Shown one piece after another: positions 36,883 to 44,371 of a stretch of 64,000 bases of DNA. The translations under genes and the position numbers were made by a program. A model generated the notes under the pieces. That model had not been told where the DNA came from. It saw nothing but the letters and a program-made list of their open reading frames with translations, and ran no database searches. The first letter of the stretch is position 1, and each line of letters begins with the position of its first letter. The stretch is from an uncultured Duncaniella sp. GTDB taxonomy: Bacteria > Bacteroidota > Bacteroidia > Bacteroidales > Muribaculaceae. Location of the stretch: positions 15,624-79,623 of the forward strand of contig CAJTMJ010000017.1 in NCBI GenBank assembly GCA_910577335.1. Direction: 5' to 3'.

Positions 36883-36890
36883 CAAAATTA
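36883..36890 (-). promoter_or_regulatory. Predicted -7 box of the YD protein-nfnAB-floA-PHP run
   Basis: TAATTTTG on the minus strand, 34 bases before the ATG at 36849. It overlaps the alternative TTG start and so argues against that start. Confidence 0.45.
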
Positions 36891-36965
36891 CGATTTATAT
36901 CTCAATCTAACGCTAAAAAATGCTAAAAAATCATTAATAGGTCATACGAATGGATGCTTAATTGG

Positions 36966-36973
36966 TAACTTTG
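36966..36973 (+). promoter_or_regulatory. Predicted -7 box of the second MATE gene, next to its start codon
   Basis: TAACTTTG ends 10 bases before the ATG at 36984, so the transcript leader would be only about two to six bases. No good -33 match. Confidence 0.4.
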
Positions 36974-36983
36974 CATGTAAATT

Positions 36984-38369
36984 ATGGAAAAGGTAAAAGA
37001 CAAAGAAAGTTTAAAAGAATTGCAAAATGCACCTGTCGGGAAGCTCCTTTGGAGATATAGTCTTCCTGCGGTGGTGGGGATGATGGTGATGTCATTGTAT
37101 AATGTCATCGACCGAATATTCATAGGACAGGGTGTAGGTCCTGAGGCTATAGCCGGTCTGGCAATCACCTTTCCGGTGATGAATCTGTCAGCCGCCTTGG
37201 GTGTGCTTGTCGGTGCCGGAGGTTCAGCCCGCATCTCTATTTTACTTGGTGCAAAAGATTATAACGGAGCGCAAAAGGTTTTGGGAAATGCCTTGGGGCT
37301 TATGTTCCTGATAATATGCTGCTATCTGTCAGTATTTGCAATATTTATAGATGACATTCTTTTAGCTTTCGGGGCAAGTGCAGTGACGCTGCCATACGCT
37401 CATGACTTTATGCTCTACATATTGCCGGGAATGTTCATGACTAACTTTGCATTCACGTTCAATAATTTCATGAGGGCATCGGGTTATCCTATCCGTGCCA
37501 TGGTGACTATGTTTATAGGCGCAGGTCTGAATGTCATATTAGCACCTATCTTCATCTTTTATCTTGATTGGGGTATAAAGGGAGCTGCGATTGCAACGGA
37601 TATATCAATGACTGTCTCTGCGATATTTGTTATGAGCCATTTCTTTTCGAAAAGCAGTATTATACGATTTGTCCGGGAGAAGAGCATGTATGTACTTGAT
37701 TGGCGAGTCATATTATCCATCATTTCAATCGGTGCGGCACCTTCGCTCGTGAATGCAGCGGCATGTTTCATAAATGTCATAATAAACAAGACATTGTATG
37801 CTCATGGCGGAGATATAGCTGTCGGTGCGGCTGGTATCTTTACCACTTACACTTCACTAATGACTATGATTGTCGTGGGTATATGTCAAGGTATGCAGCC
37901 AATAATCGGTTATAATTATGGTGCGGAACAGATACATCGCTTGAAGAAAACATTTTGGCTTGCAGTGGGTGTTTCCACAGCCGTTGTGACTACCGGACAG
38001 CTTATAGGTCTGATTTTCCCGGAATGGATCGGCAGGGCGTTTACGACTGACGCCGGACTGATAGGGGAGACTTCGAGGTGTCTGCACATATCTCTATGCG
38101 CATTCACAGTGGTTGGCTTCCAGATTGTATCCACTACATTGTTCCAGTCAATTGGTAAAGCAGGAGCCTCCATATTCCTGTCGTTGACCCGTCAGGTTAT
38201 CTTCTTGATACCGTTACTACTGATATTGCCGGCTAAAATGGGTCTTGACGGGGTATGGACTGCATTCCCGACATCTGATGTTTTAGCGACAGTAGTGACT
38301 GTTTGCATGATAATATATCAAATGTCTAAATTTTCCAAAGCCCAACATATTCGTTCCGAAATTTGTTAA
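36984..38369 (+). CDS. MATE-family efflux transporter (MepA-like)
   Basis: Twelve-helix exporter, 461 residues. NAPVGKLLWRYSLPAVVGMM at the N-terminus and YNVIDRIFIGQGVGPEAIAG are typical of the MepA group. MQPIIGYNYGA marks the second half. It probably exports cationic compounds using a sodium or proton gradient, but the substrate is unknown. It shares little beyond family marks with the MATE gene at 23963. The channel gene follows 42 bases later on the same strand. Confidence 0.92.
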   Translation: MEKVKDKESLKELQNAPVGKLLWRYSLPAVVGMMVMSLYNVIDRIFIGQGVGPEAIAGLAITFPVMNLSAALGVLVGAGGSARISILLGAKDYNGAQKVLGNALGLMFLIICCYLSVFAIFIDDILLAFGASAVTLPYAHDFMLYILPGMFMTNFAFTFNNFMRASGYPIRAMVTMFIGAGLNVILAPIFIFYLDWGIKGAAIATDISMTVSAIFVMSHFFSKSSIIRFVREKSMYVLDWRVILSIISIGAAPSLVNAAACFINVIINKTLYAHGGDIAVGAAGIFTTYTSLMTMIVVGICQGMQPIIGYNYGAEQIHRLKKTFWLAVGVSTAVVTTGQLIGLIFPEWIGRAFTTDAGLIGETSRCLHISLCAFTVVGFQIVSTTLFQSIGKAGASIFLSLTRQVIFLIPLLLILPAKMGLDGVWTAFPTSDVLATVVTVCMIIYQMSKFSKAQHIRSEIC

Positions 38370-38411
38370 ACATATAAAACTGATGTTAAATGTTTAACTA
38401 TACCCATTCTC

Positions 38412-39137
38412 ATGTTAAGCCAAAAGGTTCGGAACAGGATAATGACAACTATTCATTTGGTTGTTATTTTGTTGGCAATACTGCTTATTGCGCTTATTAC
38501 CCTTGATACTTTACGGGATATTTCTTTTTTGGCTGACGAAACATATCTGCGAGTGCAGTTTATATGTTGCTTGTTTTTTGAGTTTGATATTCTGCTTGAA
38601 ATAATTCTTTCTCAGAGCAGGTGGAAATACTTACGAACGCATATATTGTTCATACTCATATCTATACCGTATCTGAACATAATACATTATTACCACATAC
38701 CGCTACAACCGGAATGGCAATATGTGTTAAGGTTTGTGCCGATGATCAGGGCTGCGTATGTGTTTGCCATGGTGACAGGTGTGACAACCTCCTCTCGATT
38801 CGTCAATACGATGCTGTCAACCTATATGATGGTGATTATTATGATTGTTTATTTCTGCTCACTCACATTTTTTGTTTCGGAGCATTATGTCAATCCCGGA
38901 GTGCCGGATTATTGGTCCTCCTTATGGTGGTCGATAATGAGCCTGACTACTGCAGGTTGCGGCATACATGCCATTACTCCTACAGGACATGTGCTTGGTG
39001 TGGTGTTGTCGGCGGCAGGTTTGATACTTTTCCCTGTGTTTACGGTATTTCTCACTAATAAATTTTCTGATGAAAAACAGACCTCTCAGCCAAATGCAGC
39101 ATCCTCTGATTCTGTCAGAGCGGAAAAACAAGCATAA
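38412..39137 (+). CDS. Six-helix ion-channel-like protein with non-canonical selectivity filter
   Basis: Predicted membrane channel, 241 residues. Hydrophobic segments at about 13-32, 45-66, 77-94, 104-122, 137-158 and 192-215 give an S1-S6 voltage-gated channel layout, with a pore loop before the last helix. The pore loop reads SLTTAGCG (178-184 region) where potassium channels have T-V-G-Y-G-D, so Tyr is replaced by Cys and the Asp is gone. The fourth segment has only Arg107 and Arg113, so voltage sensing is doubtful. The C-terminus is a short charged tail without a RCK domain. Ion selectivity cannot be predicted. Confidence 0.78.
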   Translation: MLSQKVRNRIMTTIHLVVILLAILLIALITLDTLRDISFLADETYLRVQFICCLFFEFDILLEIILSQSRWKYLRTHILFILISIPYLNIIHYYHIPLQPEWQYVLRFVPMIRAAYVFAMVTGVTTSSRFVNTMLSTYMMVIIMIVYFCSLTFFVSEHYVNPGVPDYWSSLWWSIMSLTTAGCGIHAITPTGHVLGVVLSAAGLILFPVFTVFLTNKFSDEKQTSQPNAASSDSVRAEKQA

Positions 39138-39195
39138 TCGTACTGTAGGTTTGCTGTGCGTTTAAAGTCGGCAAAATTAAAATATATGTGAAAAA

Positions 39196-39227
39196 TTTGT
39201 TGAGCGGTATTAATTGTTGTATCTTTG
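39196..39227 (+). promoter_or_regulatory. Predicted promoter of the DUF5606-hemerythrin-LuxR run
   Basis: TTTG at 39196-39199, a 20-base spacer, TATCTTTG at 39220-39227. It overlaps the in-frame GTG at 39225, which therefore cannot be the start of the next gene. Confidence 0.75.
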
Positions 39228-39254
39228 TGCCCGCTTAAAATAAAGAATATAACC

Positions 39255-39692
39255 ATGCTTAAGACGATTTTATCAATAGCCGGTCGCCCCGGATTGTTCC
39301 GCCTTGTTAACCGCGGTAAAAATATGCTTATAGTGGAGGCAATTGCCACAGGTAAACGTACTCCCGCTTATGCTCATGATAAAGTGATATCGCTTGGCGA
39401 TATTTCAATATACACAAATGATGGTGATATTCCTCTTGGTGAGGTCCTTGAAAAAGTAAAGGTTGCCAATAATGGTGCTGAGATTGACATCAAAGCCATC
39501 GGTGATGATCAGGCTGTCAGGGATTATTTCGAGACAATATTGCCCTCATACGACCAAGAAAAAGTTTATACTACAGATATCAAAAAGCTTCTCACATGGT
39601 ACAACCTGCTGTTAGCTGCCGGAATTTCTGAATTTGTAGAAAAGGAGGAGGGCGAAGCAGAAAATACCGATGAAAAAGAAGTGAAGGAATAA
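39255..39692 (+). CDS. DUF5606 domain protein
   Basis: Cytosolic protein of 145 residues with the N-terminal signature LKTILSIAGRPGLFRLVNRG that I associate with the Bacteroidetes-specific DUF5606 family. The middle (LGDISIYTNDGDIPLGEVLE) is beta-rich and the C-terminus is acidic (KEEGEAENTDEKEVKE-like tail). Function unknown. The ATG at 39255 is chosen because the upstream GTG lies in the promoter. The hemerythrin gene starts five bases after its stop, so the two are probably cotranscribed. Confidence 0.82.
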   Translation: MLKTILSIAGRPGLFRLVNRGKNMLIVEAIATGKRTPAYAHDKVISLGDISIYTNDGDIPLGEVLEKVKVANNGAEIDIKAIGDDQAVRDYFETILPSYDQEKVYTTDIKKLLTWYNLLLAAGISEFVEKEEGEAENTDEKEVKE

Positions 39693-39697
39693 TCTGT

Positions 39698-40378
39698 GTG
39701 AGCATATTAAGAAATTATACAGCAAAGGATAGTGTTGTAGACCTCGTAAATGAGGACTACAACATTCTTCCTGTGCTTAGCAGATTTTCCTTGCCGTTAG
39801 GCTTTGGAAATAAGTCAGTGGGCGATTTATGCCGCGATTCTGGGATTGATGTCGATGTGTTTCTTCTCATTGTTAATTTTTTATTGACAGGGAAAATAGA
39901 CGGTCATCTGCTTGATAAGGCATCGCCATTGGATGTGGTGAAATTCCTGCATAATTCACATGATTATTATTTAACGTATAAATTCCCTCATATACGTGCG
40001 AATTTATTAAATGCTTTGGACGATAGCCATCAGGACATAAATCCTATAATAGTTGATTTTTTCGACGATTATGTAGACATGGTGAAAAGGCATTTTGAAT
40101 ATGAGGAAAAAGTCGTATTCCCATACGTGAAGGAATTACACGAAGGGAAAGAATCCAAATATACCATTGACGTTTTTCGCAGGCAGCATGACGATGATGT
40201 GGAGGAGAAGCTGTCAGAGATAAAAAATATAATCTTGCGGTATTATAATACCAATATGCCATATAAAATGTATGATGTGTTGGTTGACATATATAACTGT
40301 GAGGACGATTTGGCGTCACATGCTCTTATTGAAAATAAGATGTTGATACCTATAATTTCAAAAATTGAAAAAAGATAG
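39698..40378 (+). CDS. Hemerythrin-domain protein, RIC/YtfE-like
   Basis: Di-iron four-helix bundle protein, 226 residues, with an N-terminal ScdA-type domain (YNILPVLSRFSLPLGFG) and candidate iron ligands in HNSHDYYLTYKFPHIRANLL, KRHFEYEEKVVFPYV, RRQHDDD and SHALIENKML. RIC proteins repair iron-sulfur clusters damaged by nitric oxide or oxidants. The starting codon is GTG with GAAGGA nine bases upstream. It sits between the DUF5606 gene and a LuxR-type regulator that starts six bases after its stop, suggesting a common response to redox or nitrosative stress. Confidence 0.83.
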   Translation: MSILRNYTAKDSVVDLVNEDYNILPVLSRFSLPLGFGNKSVGDLCRDSGIDVDVFLLIVNFLLTGKIDGHLLDKASPLDVVKFLHNSHDYYLTYKFPHIRANLLNALDDSHQDINPIIVDFFDDYVDMVKRHFEYEEKVVFPYVKELHEGKESKYTIDVFRRQHDDDVEEKLSEIKNIILRYYNTNMPYKMYDVLVDIYNCEDDLASHALIENKMLIPIISKIEKR

Positions 40379-40384
40379 GAGGAT

Positions 40385-40984
40385 ATGCGTCACATCACAA
40401 TTGCCATGATGATCCCTTCTGCCATTATATCTTCAGGCATATTAGGGATACTAAGGGAGATTAAGGATATTGATTTTTCCATAATGGAATTGTCGGATGA
40501 CTTGGATGCAGATATCAATCTATGGGCTCCGTCATTACTTATAATTGACCCCGTGGCATATAATAATGAATGGTGCGCTGATTTTAAAAATAATAATCCT
40601 GCAAGCCGGATTATAGGCGTTGTCCATTCCTCGTTACCTTCATCAGTGCAAAAGAATTTAGATGACACATTTTCAATCTATGATTCAGCCGATGATATAG
40701 CACAGGTGATCAGAAAAAATGTGGCTTTTGAGGAAGGCGATTCTAAAGGTAAAGATTTAAGTCCCAGAGAGAAGGAGGTTATAGTCGGTATAGTTAGGGG
40801 ATTGAGCAACAAAGAGATTGCTTCAGAAATGAATGTATCTGTGAATACGGTTATGACTCACAGAAGGAATATAGCCTCTAAATTACATATCCATACTCCT
40901 GCCGGATTGACAATTTATGCTATTGTTTCTAATTTGGTGAAGCTTGAAGATGTGAAAGAGGGTGTCACCAATGCCAAATTATAA
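40385..40984 (+). CDS. LuxR/NarL-type transcription factor with degenerate receiver
   Basis: DNA-binding regulator of 199 residues. The C-terminal helix-turn-helix is clear (LSPREKEVIVGIVRGLSNKE, then NVSVNTVMTHRRNI, about 135-195). The N-terminal 120 residues have the alternating pattern of a receiver domain, but the acidic pair near the start is missing (ITIAMMIPS), and only Asp55 (LLIIDP) is a possible acceptor. Phosphorylation by a kinase is therefore unlikely, and the partner may be the hemerythrin protein encoded just upstream. Targets are unknown. Confidence 0.83.
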   Translation: MRHITIAMMIPSAIISSGILGILREIKDIDFSIMELSDDLDADINLWAPSLLIIDPVAYNNEWCADFKNNNPASRIIGVVHSSLPSSVQKNLDDTFSIYDSADDIAQVIRKNVAFEEGDSKGKDLSPREKEVIVGIVRGLSNKEIASEMNVSVNTVMTHRRNIASKLHIHTPAGLTIYAIVSNLVKLEDVKEGVTNAKL

Positions 40985-41014
40985 TCTTGGCTTTAGCTTA
41001 ATCTGATTATCTGA

Positions 41015-41596
41015 TTATTGGTGTGATAATACTTTGAAAAACTCGTCGCATAGGACTGCCGAGTCGTTGAATACACCTGAAGTTTCTATTGTGGTTGTCG
41101 CAGAATCTTGTTTCTCAACTCCACGCATTTTCATACACAAATGTTCCCCGGTGCAGACCACAATCACACCCTTAGCCTGTAACTTTTCCATTATTACATG
41201 GCATATCTGAGCAGTCATGCGTTCCTGTACTTGTAGCCGGCGTGCATAATAGTCAACAAGCCTTGCCAGTTTGCTTAGTCCTATTGTTTTTCCGTTGGGT
41301 ATATATCCAACTGACACTCTGCCGAAGAACGGCAGTATGTGATGCTCGCAGAGTGAGTAGAATTCTATATCTTTCACCACGACCATCCTTGACCCTTCAT
41401 GGGTAAATATGGCGTTGTTTATGATTTCATCAGGATCCTGACGATAGCCACGAGTCACGTATGCTATGGCTTTCGCAGCTCGCATAGGAGTTTTTAGCAA
41501 TCCTTCACGGGTCACATCCTCTCCTATAAGTGATATTATCGCTTTGTAGTGTTCTGCGATTTTCTCAATTGTCTCCTGACTTAATTCTTTTGACAT
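41015..41596 (-). CDS. folE: GTP cyclohydrolase I
   Basis: Zinc enzyme converting GTP to 7,8-dihydroneopterin triphosphate, the entry to folate synthesis. 193 residues. Zinc and catalytic residues appear in YSLCEHHILPFFG and CTGEHLCMKMRGV, and the C-terminal STTIETSGVFN-type end is present. It is third in the run tpiA-SPOR-folE, 28 bases after the SPOR gene. Confidence 0.96.
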   Translation of the reverse strand: MSKELSQETIEKIAEHYKAIISLIGEDVTREGLLKTPMRAAKAIAYVTRGYRQDPDEIINNAIFTHEGSRMVVVKDIEFYSLCEHHILPFFGRVSVGYIPNGKTIGLSKLARLVDYYARRLQVQERMTAQICHVIMEKLQAKGVIVVCTGEHLCMKMRGVEKQDSATTTIETSGVFNDSAVLCDEFFKVLSHQ

Positions 41597-41624
41597 GGGG
41601 ATTGTCTTAATAATGTATGTTCAG

Positions 41625-42098
41625 CTAATCATTGATATTTACTCGGTCCCTTACCACACGTATCTCCTTACTGTATGCCGGGAATGCTTTTCGTAATTCG
41701 TCAGCGGCATTGTTAGCTTCCTGCTGAGTGCGGAAATCACCGACTTTTAGACGCCAGTAGGGTGATGTGTACATGACATAAGTCTGATATTGAGGAAAAC
41801 GGGAAGAGATGGTGCGTTGTTTGGACCGTGCCTCGTTCTTGGCAGTACGTGCGTTGTTGTCGCTGAACACCTGCACACGGAATCCAGCCATTCTCCCATT
41901 TACAGGACGCTGTATTTCCTCTTTTAGTTCTGTTTCCTCCACTCCTATTACAGGAAAGAGCCTGCGGGTAAGTTGCTCGGGCTGGTTTATGATATTATCA
42001 TTACCGGTAGTGATGTGATCAACTATAGTCACAGGGGTATTAACATCTGCGTTAGACGCCAATGCTGTTAAAATTACGGGAAGTATATATGCTCTCAT
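41625..42098 (-). CDS. Exported SPOR-domain protein
   Basis: Probable periplasmic peptidoglycan-binding protein, 157 residues. The N-terminus is a short signal peptide (ILPVILTALASNA). The C-terminal SPOR domain (about 73-152) starts at GFRVQVFSDNNARTAKNEA and contains YWRLKVGDFRTQQEANNAA. SPOR domains bind denuded glycan strands at division sites. It lies between tpiA and folE, an order I recall from other Bacteroidales. Confidence 0.85.
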   Translation of the reverse strand: MRAYILPVILTALASNADVNTPVTIVDHITTGNDNIINQPEQLTRRLFPVIGVEETELKEEIQRPVNGRMAGFRVQVFSDNNARTAKNEARSKQRTISSRFPQYQTYVMYTSPYWRLKVGDFRTQQEANNAADELRKAFPAYSKEIRVVRDRVNIND

Positions 42099-42133
42099 GT
42101 CGGTAATATCGGATAGGGGTGTTTAAGAGGAAA

Positions 42134-42185
42134 AAATCTTGCGCAATGATCATGCCGATTTATGCATACGCACTGCGCAAGATTT
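42134..42185 (-). terminator. Intrinsic terminator behind tpiA
   Basis: Twelve-base perfect stem AAATCTTGCGCA / TGCGCAAGATTT with a 28-base loop, followed on the minus strand by a run of T. The SPOR gene starts 35 bases further on, so it is attenuated or separately promoted. Confidence 0.8.
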
Positions 42186-42212
42186 GATATTTACATTCCT
42201 TGCTAAAGGAAA

Positions 42213-42968
42213 TTAGAATGCTGTTACGATACCCATAAATGATTCTGCATCGAGGGAAGCGCCGCCGATGAGACCACCGTCAACATCAGGTTTAGCGAAA
42301 AGCTGAGCTGCGTTTGAAGGCTTGCAGCTGCCGCCATACAATATAGAGGTGTTTTCAGCGACTTCCTTGCCATACTTATCCTCAATAGTCTTGCGGATGA
42401 AAGCATGGATTTCCTGAGCCTGATCATCAGTTGCGGTTTTGCCGGTACCGATTGCCCATACCGGTTCGTAAGCGAGGATAATCTTGCCAAATTCAGTTGC
42501 GTCAAGATTAAAGAGACCTTCTTCAATCTGAGCTTTCACAACTTCAAAGTAGCTGCCATCTTCACGCTGCTCAAGAACTTCACCGATACAGAAAATCGGA
42601 GTCAGATTATTGTCAAGGGCGAGACGAACTTTTTCACGAAGAGTTTCAGAGGTCTCATTGTAGTACTGACGACGTTCCGAGTGACCAAGAATGACATATT
42701 TGGCACCGGTAGAAGCAACCATGGGAGCAGAAACTTCACCTGTGTATGCGCCTGATTTGTGGTCAGCGCAGTTTTCAGCGCCAAGACCGAGCTTGTTGGT
42801 GTCAATCACATTGTTGATTGATGCCAAGTGGGTGAAAGGCACACAGATAATCACCTCGCATTTAGGGGTGACGTTAGCCAATGCGGCATTTACATCTTCA
42901 GCGAGTTTCACACCTTCGGGCAGAGTGGTGTTCATCTTCCAGTTGCCTGCTACGATATTTTTTCTCAT
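42213..42968 (-). CDS. tpiA: Triosephosphate isomerase
   Basis: Glycolytic isomerase interconverting dihydroxyacetone phosphate and glyceraldehyde 3-phosphate, 251 residues. Active-site motifs are AGNWKMN (Lys11), ILGHSERR (His) and LAYEPVWAIGTG (Glu), with the phosphate loop GGSCKPSNA and GGLIGGASL. It has a full promoter 37 bases upstream and a strong terminator downstream. Confidence 0.97.
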   Translation of the reverse strand: MRKNIVAGNWKMNTTLPEGVKLAEDVNAALANVTPKCEVIICVPFTHLASINNVIDTNKLGLGAENCADHKSGAYTGEVSAPMVASTGAKYVILGHSERRQYYNETSETLREKVRLALDNNLTPIFCIGEVLEQREDGSYFEVVKAQIEEGLFNLDATEFGKIILAYEPVWAIGTGKTATDDQAQEIHAFIRKTIEDKYGKEVAENTSILYGGSCKPSNAAQLFAKPDVDGGLIGGASLDAESFMGIVTAF

Positions 42969-43004
42969 TTTTACCTAAAAATTAATATTAGAAAATTTTG
43001 ACGA

Positions 43005-43036
43005 CAAAATTAAGAATTTCCCACCAATTATTCAAA
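43005..43036 (-). promoter_or_regulatory. Predicted promoter of tpiA
   Basis: Minus strand TTTG at 43036-43033, a 20-base spacer, TAATTTTG at 43012-43005. A complete match to the Bacteroidetes pattern. Confidence 0.75.
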
Positions 43037-43106
43037 TCAAAATTGTTGAAGGTTGAAAAACTGGACGCATTTGTGTTTTTACGGCTGATTTCTTGAAAAA
43101 AATGAC

Positions 43107-43114
43107 TAAATTTG
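43107..43114 (+). promoter_or_regulatory. Predicted -7 box of purT
   Basis: TAAATTTG, 37 bases before the ATG at 43152. The -33 position lacks a clear match. Confidence 0.45.
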
Positions 43115-43151
43115 CACCAGTATCTTAAAATATTATCCATTTTAACACAAT

Positions 43152-44336
43152 ATGGCAAAAATAGGAAGTAAATGGACTCCGAGTGGTCGAAAGACTCTAT
43201 TGCTCGGAAGTGGAGAATTGGGAAAAGAAGTGGCTATAGAACTCCAGCGAATGGGTGTGGAAGTGGTTGCATGTGACAAATACCATAATGCCCCGGCGAT
43301 GCATGTGGCTGATAAGTGGTGTGTGTTCAACATGCTTGACGGTAAAGAACTTCGCAACGTCATTGAGTCGGAGAAGCCCGATCATATAATCCCGGAAGTG
43401 GAGGCGATTGCTACTCCCGTGCTGGTTGAGTTGGAAAAGGAAGGGTATAAGGTGACTCCCACTGCCAATGCTGCATTCCTTACAATGAATAGGGAAGGTA
43501 TTCGTCGCCTTGCTGCTGAGGAACTCGGAATCCTCACATCCCCCTATAAATTTGCTTCTGACTATGACGAGTTTAAGAAAGCTGTCGATGAGATAGGTAT
43601 ACCATGTGTGGTTAAGCCGATCATGTCGTCAAGCGGACACGGACAGAGTGTAATTAAGACTCCCGATGATATTGAGAAGTCATGGAAAATAGCTCAAGAA
43701 GGTGGTAGAGCCGGCGCCGGTCGTGTGATAGTGGAAGGATTCGTTAAGTTCGATTACGAAATAACTCAGCTTACTGTCCGTTCTGTAGCCGGTACATCTT
43801 TCTGTGAACCTATTGGCCATATCCAAATCGATGGCGATTACCGTTATTCTTGGCAACCGCAGGCAATGACCCCTGAGGCGAAAGCCGCTGCACAGGAAAT
43901 AGCACGTAAAGTGACAGACGCTCTTGGCGGCTATGGCATATTCGGCGTGGAGCTGTTTGTGAAGGGAAATGAGGTTATATTCAGCGAAGTATCTCCGAGA
44001 CCGCATGATACCGGTATGGTGACAATGATTTCGCAGGATTTAAGTGAATTTGCGCTTCATGCAAGAGCTTTGTTGGGACTCCCTGTTCCGGGTATACGTT
44101 TCTATGGTCCGTCCGCTTCACGTGCGATAGTTGTGGAAGGCGATACCAAAGAGATCGAAATGGGAGATCTTGAAAAAGTGTTGGAAGAGCCGGGTGTGCA
44201 GATAAGGATATTCGGTAAGCCCGAGATACATGGTCATCGTCGTATGGGTGTCATTTTGGCTACAGCCGATACGGTTGAGGAGGCTAAAGCCAAGGCTGAA
44301 AGAGCCTACGAAAAGCTGAATATCACCGTGCATTAA
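43152..44336 (+). CDS. purT: Formate-dependent phosphoribosylglycinamide formyltransferase
   Basis: ATP-grasp enzyme using formate and ATP to formylate GAR in purine synthesis, independent of folate. 394 residues. The N-terminal domain has LLLGSGELGKEVAIELQRMG, the ATP-grasp region has VVKPIMSSSGHGQS, and the C-terminal part has EVSPRPHDTGMVT. Use of formate fits a fermentative anaerobe. It is probably a single-gene unit. Confidence 0.97.
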   Translation: MAKIGSKWTPSGRKTLLLGSGELGKEVAIELQRMGVEVVACDKYHNAPAMHVADKWCVFNMLDGKELRNVIESEKPDHIIPEVEAIATPVLVELEKEGYKVTPTANAAFLTMNREGIRRLAAEELGILTSPYKFASDYDEFKKAVDEIGIPCVVKPIMSSSGHGQSVIKTPDDIEKSWKIAQEGGRAGAGRVIVEGFVKFDYEITQLTVRSVAGTSFCEPIGHIQIDGDYRYSWQPQAMTPEAKAAAQEIARKVTDALGGYGIFGVELFVKGNEVIFSEVSPRPHDTGMVTMISQDLSEFALHARALLGLPVPGIRFYGPSASRAIVVEGDTKEIEMGDLEKVLEEPGVQIRIFGKPEIHGHRRMGVILATADTVEEAKAKAERAYEKLNITVH

Positions 44337-44371
44337 ATGAATTATTGTCTGTCTTATAGACCAATAATATC

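Noticed and set aside
39225..39254. GTG start ten codons upstream for the DUF5606 gene
   Set aside because: It lies inside the predicted -7 box, so it would not be transcribed as part of the mRNA.
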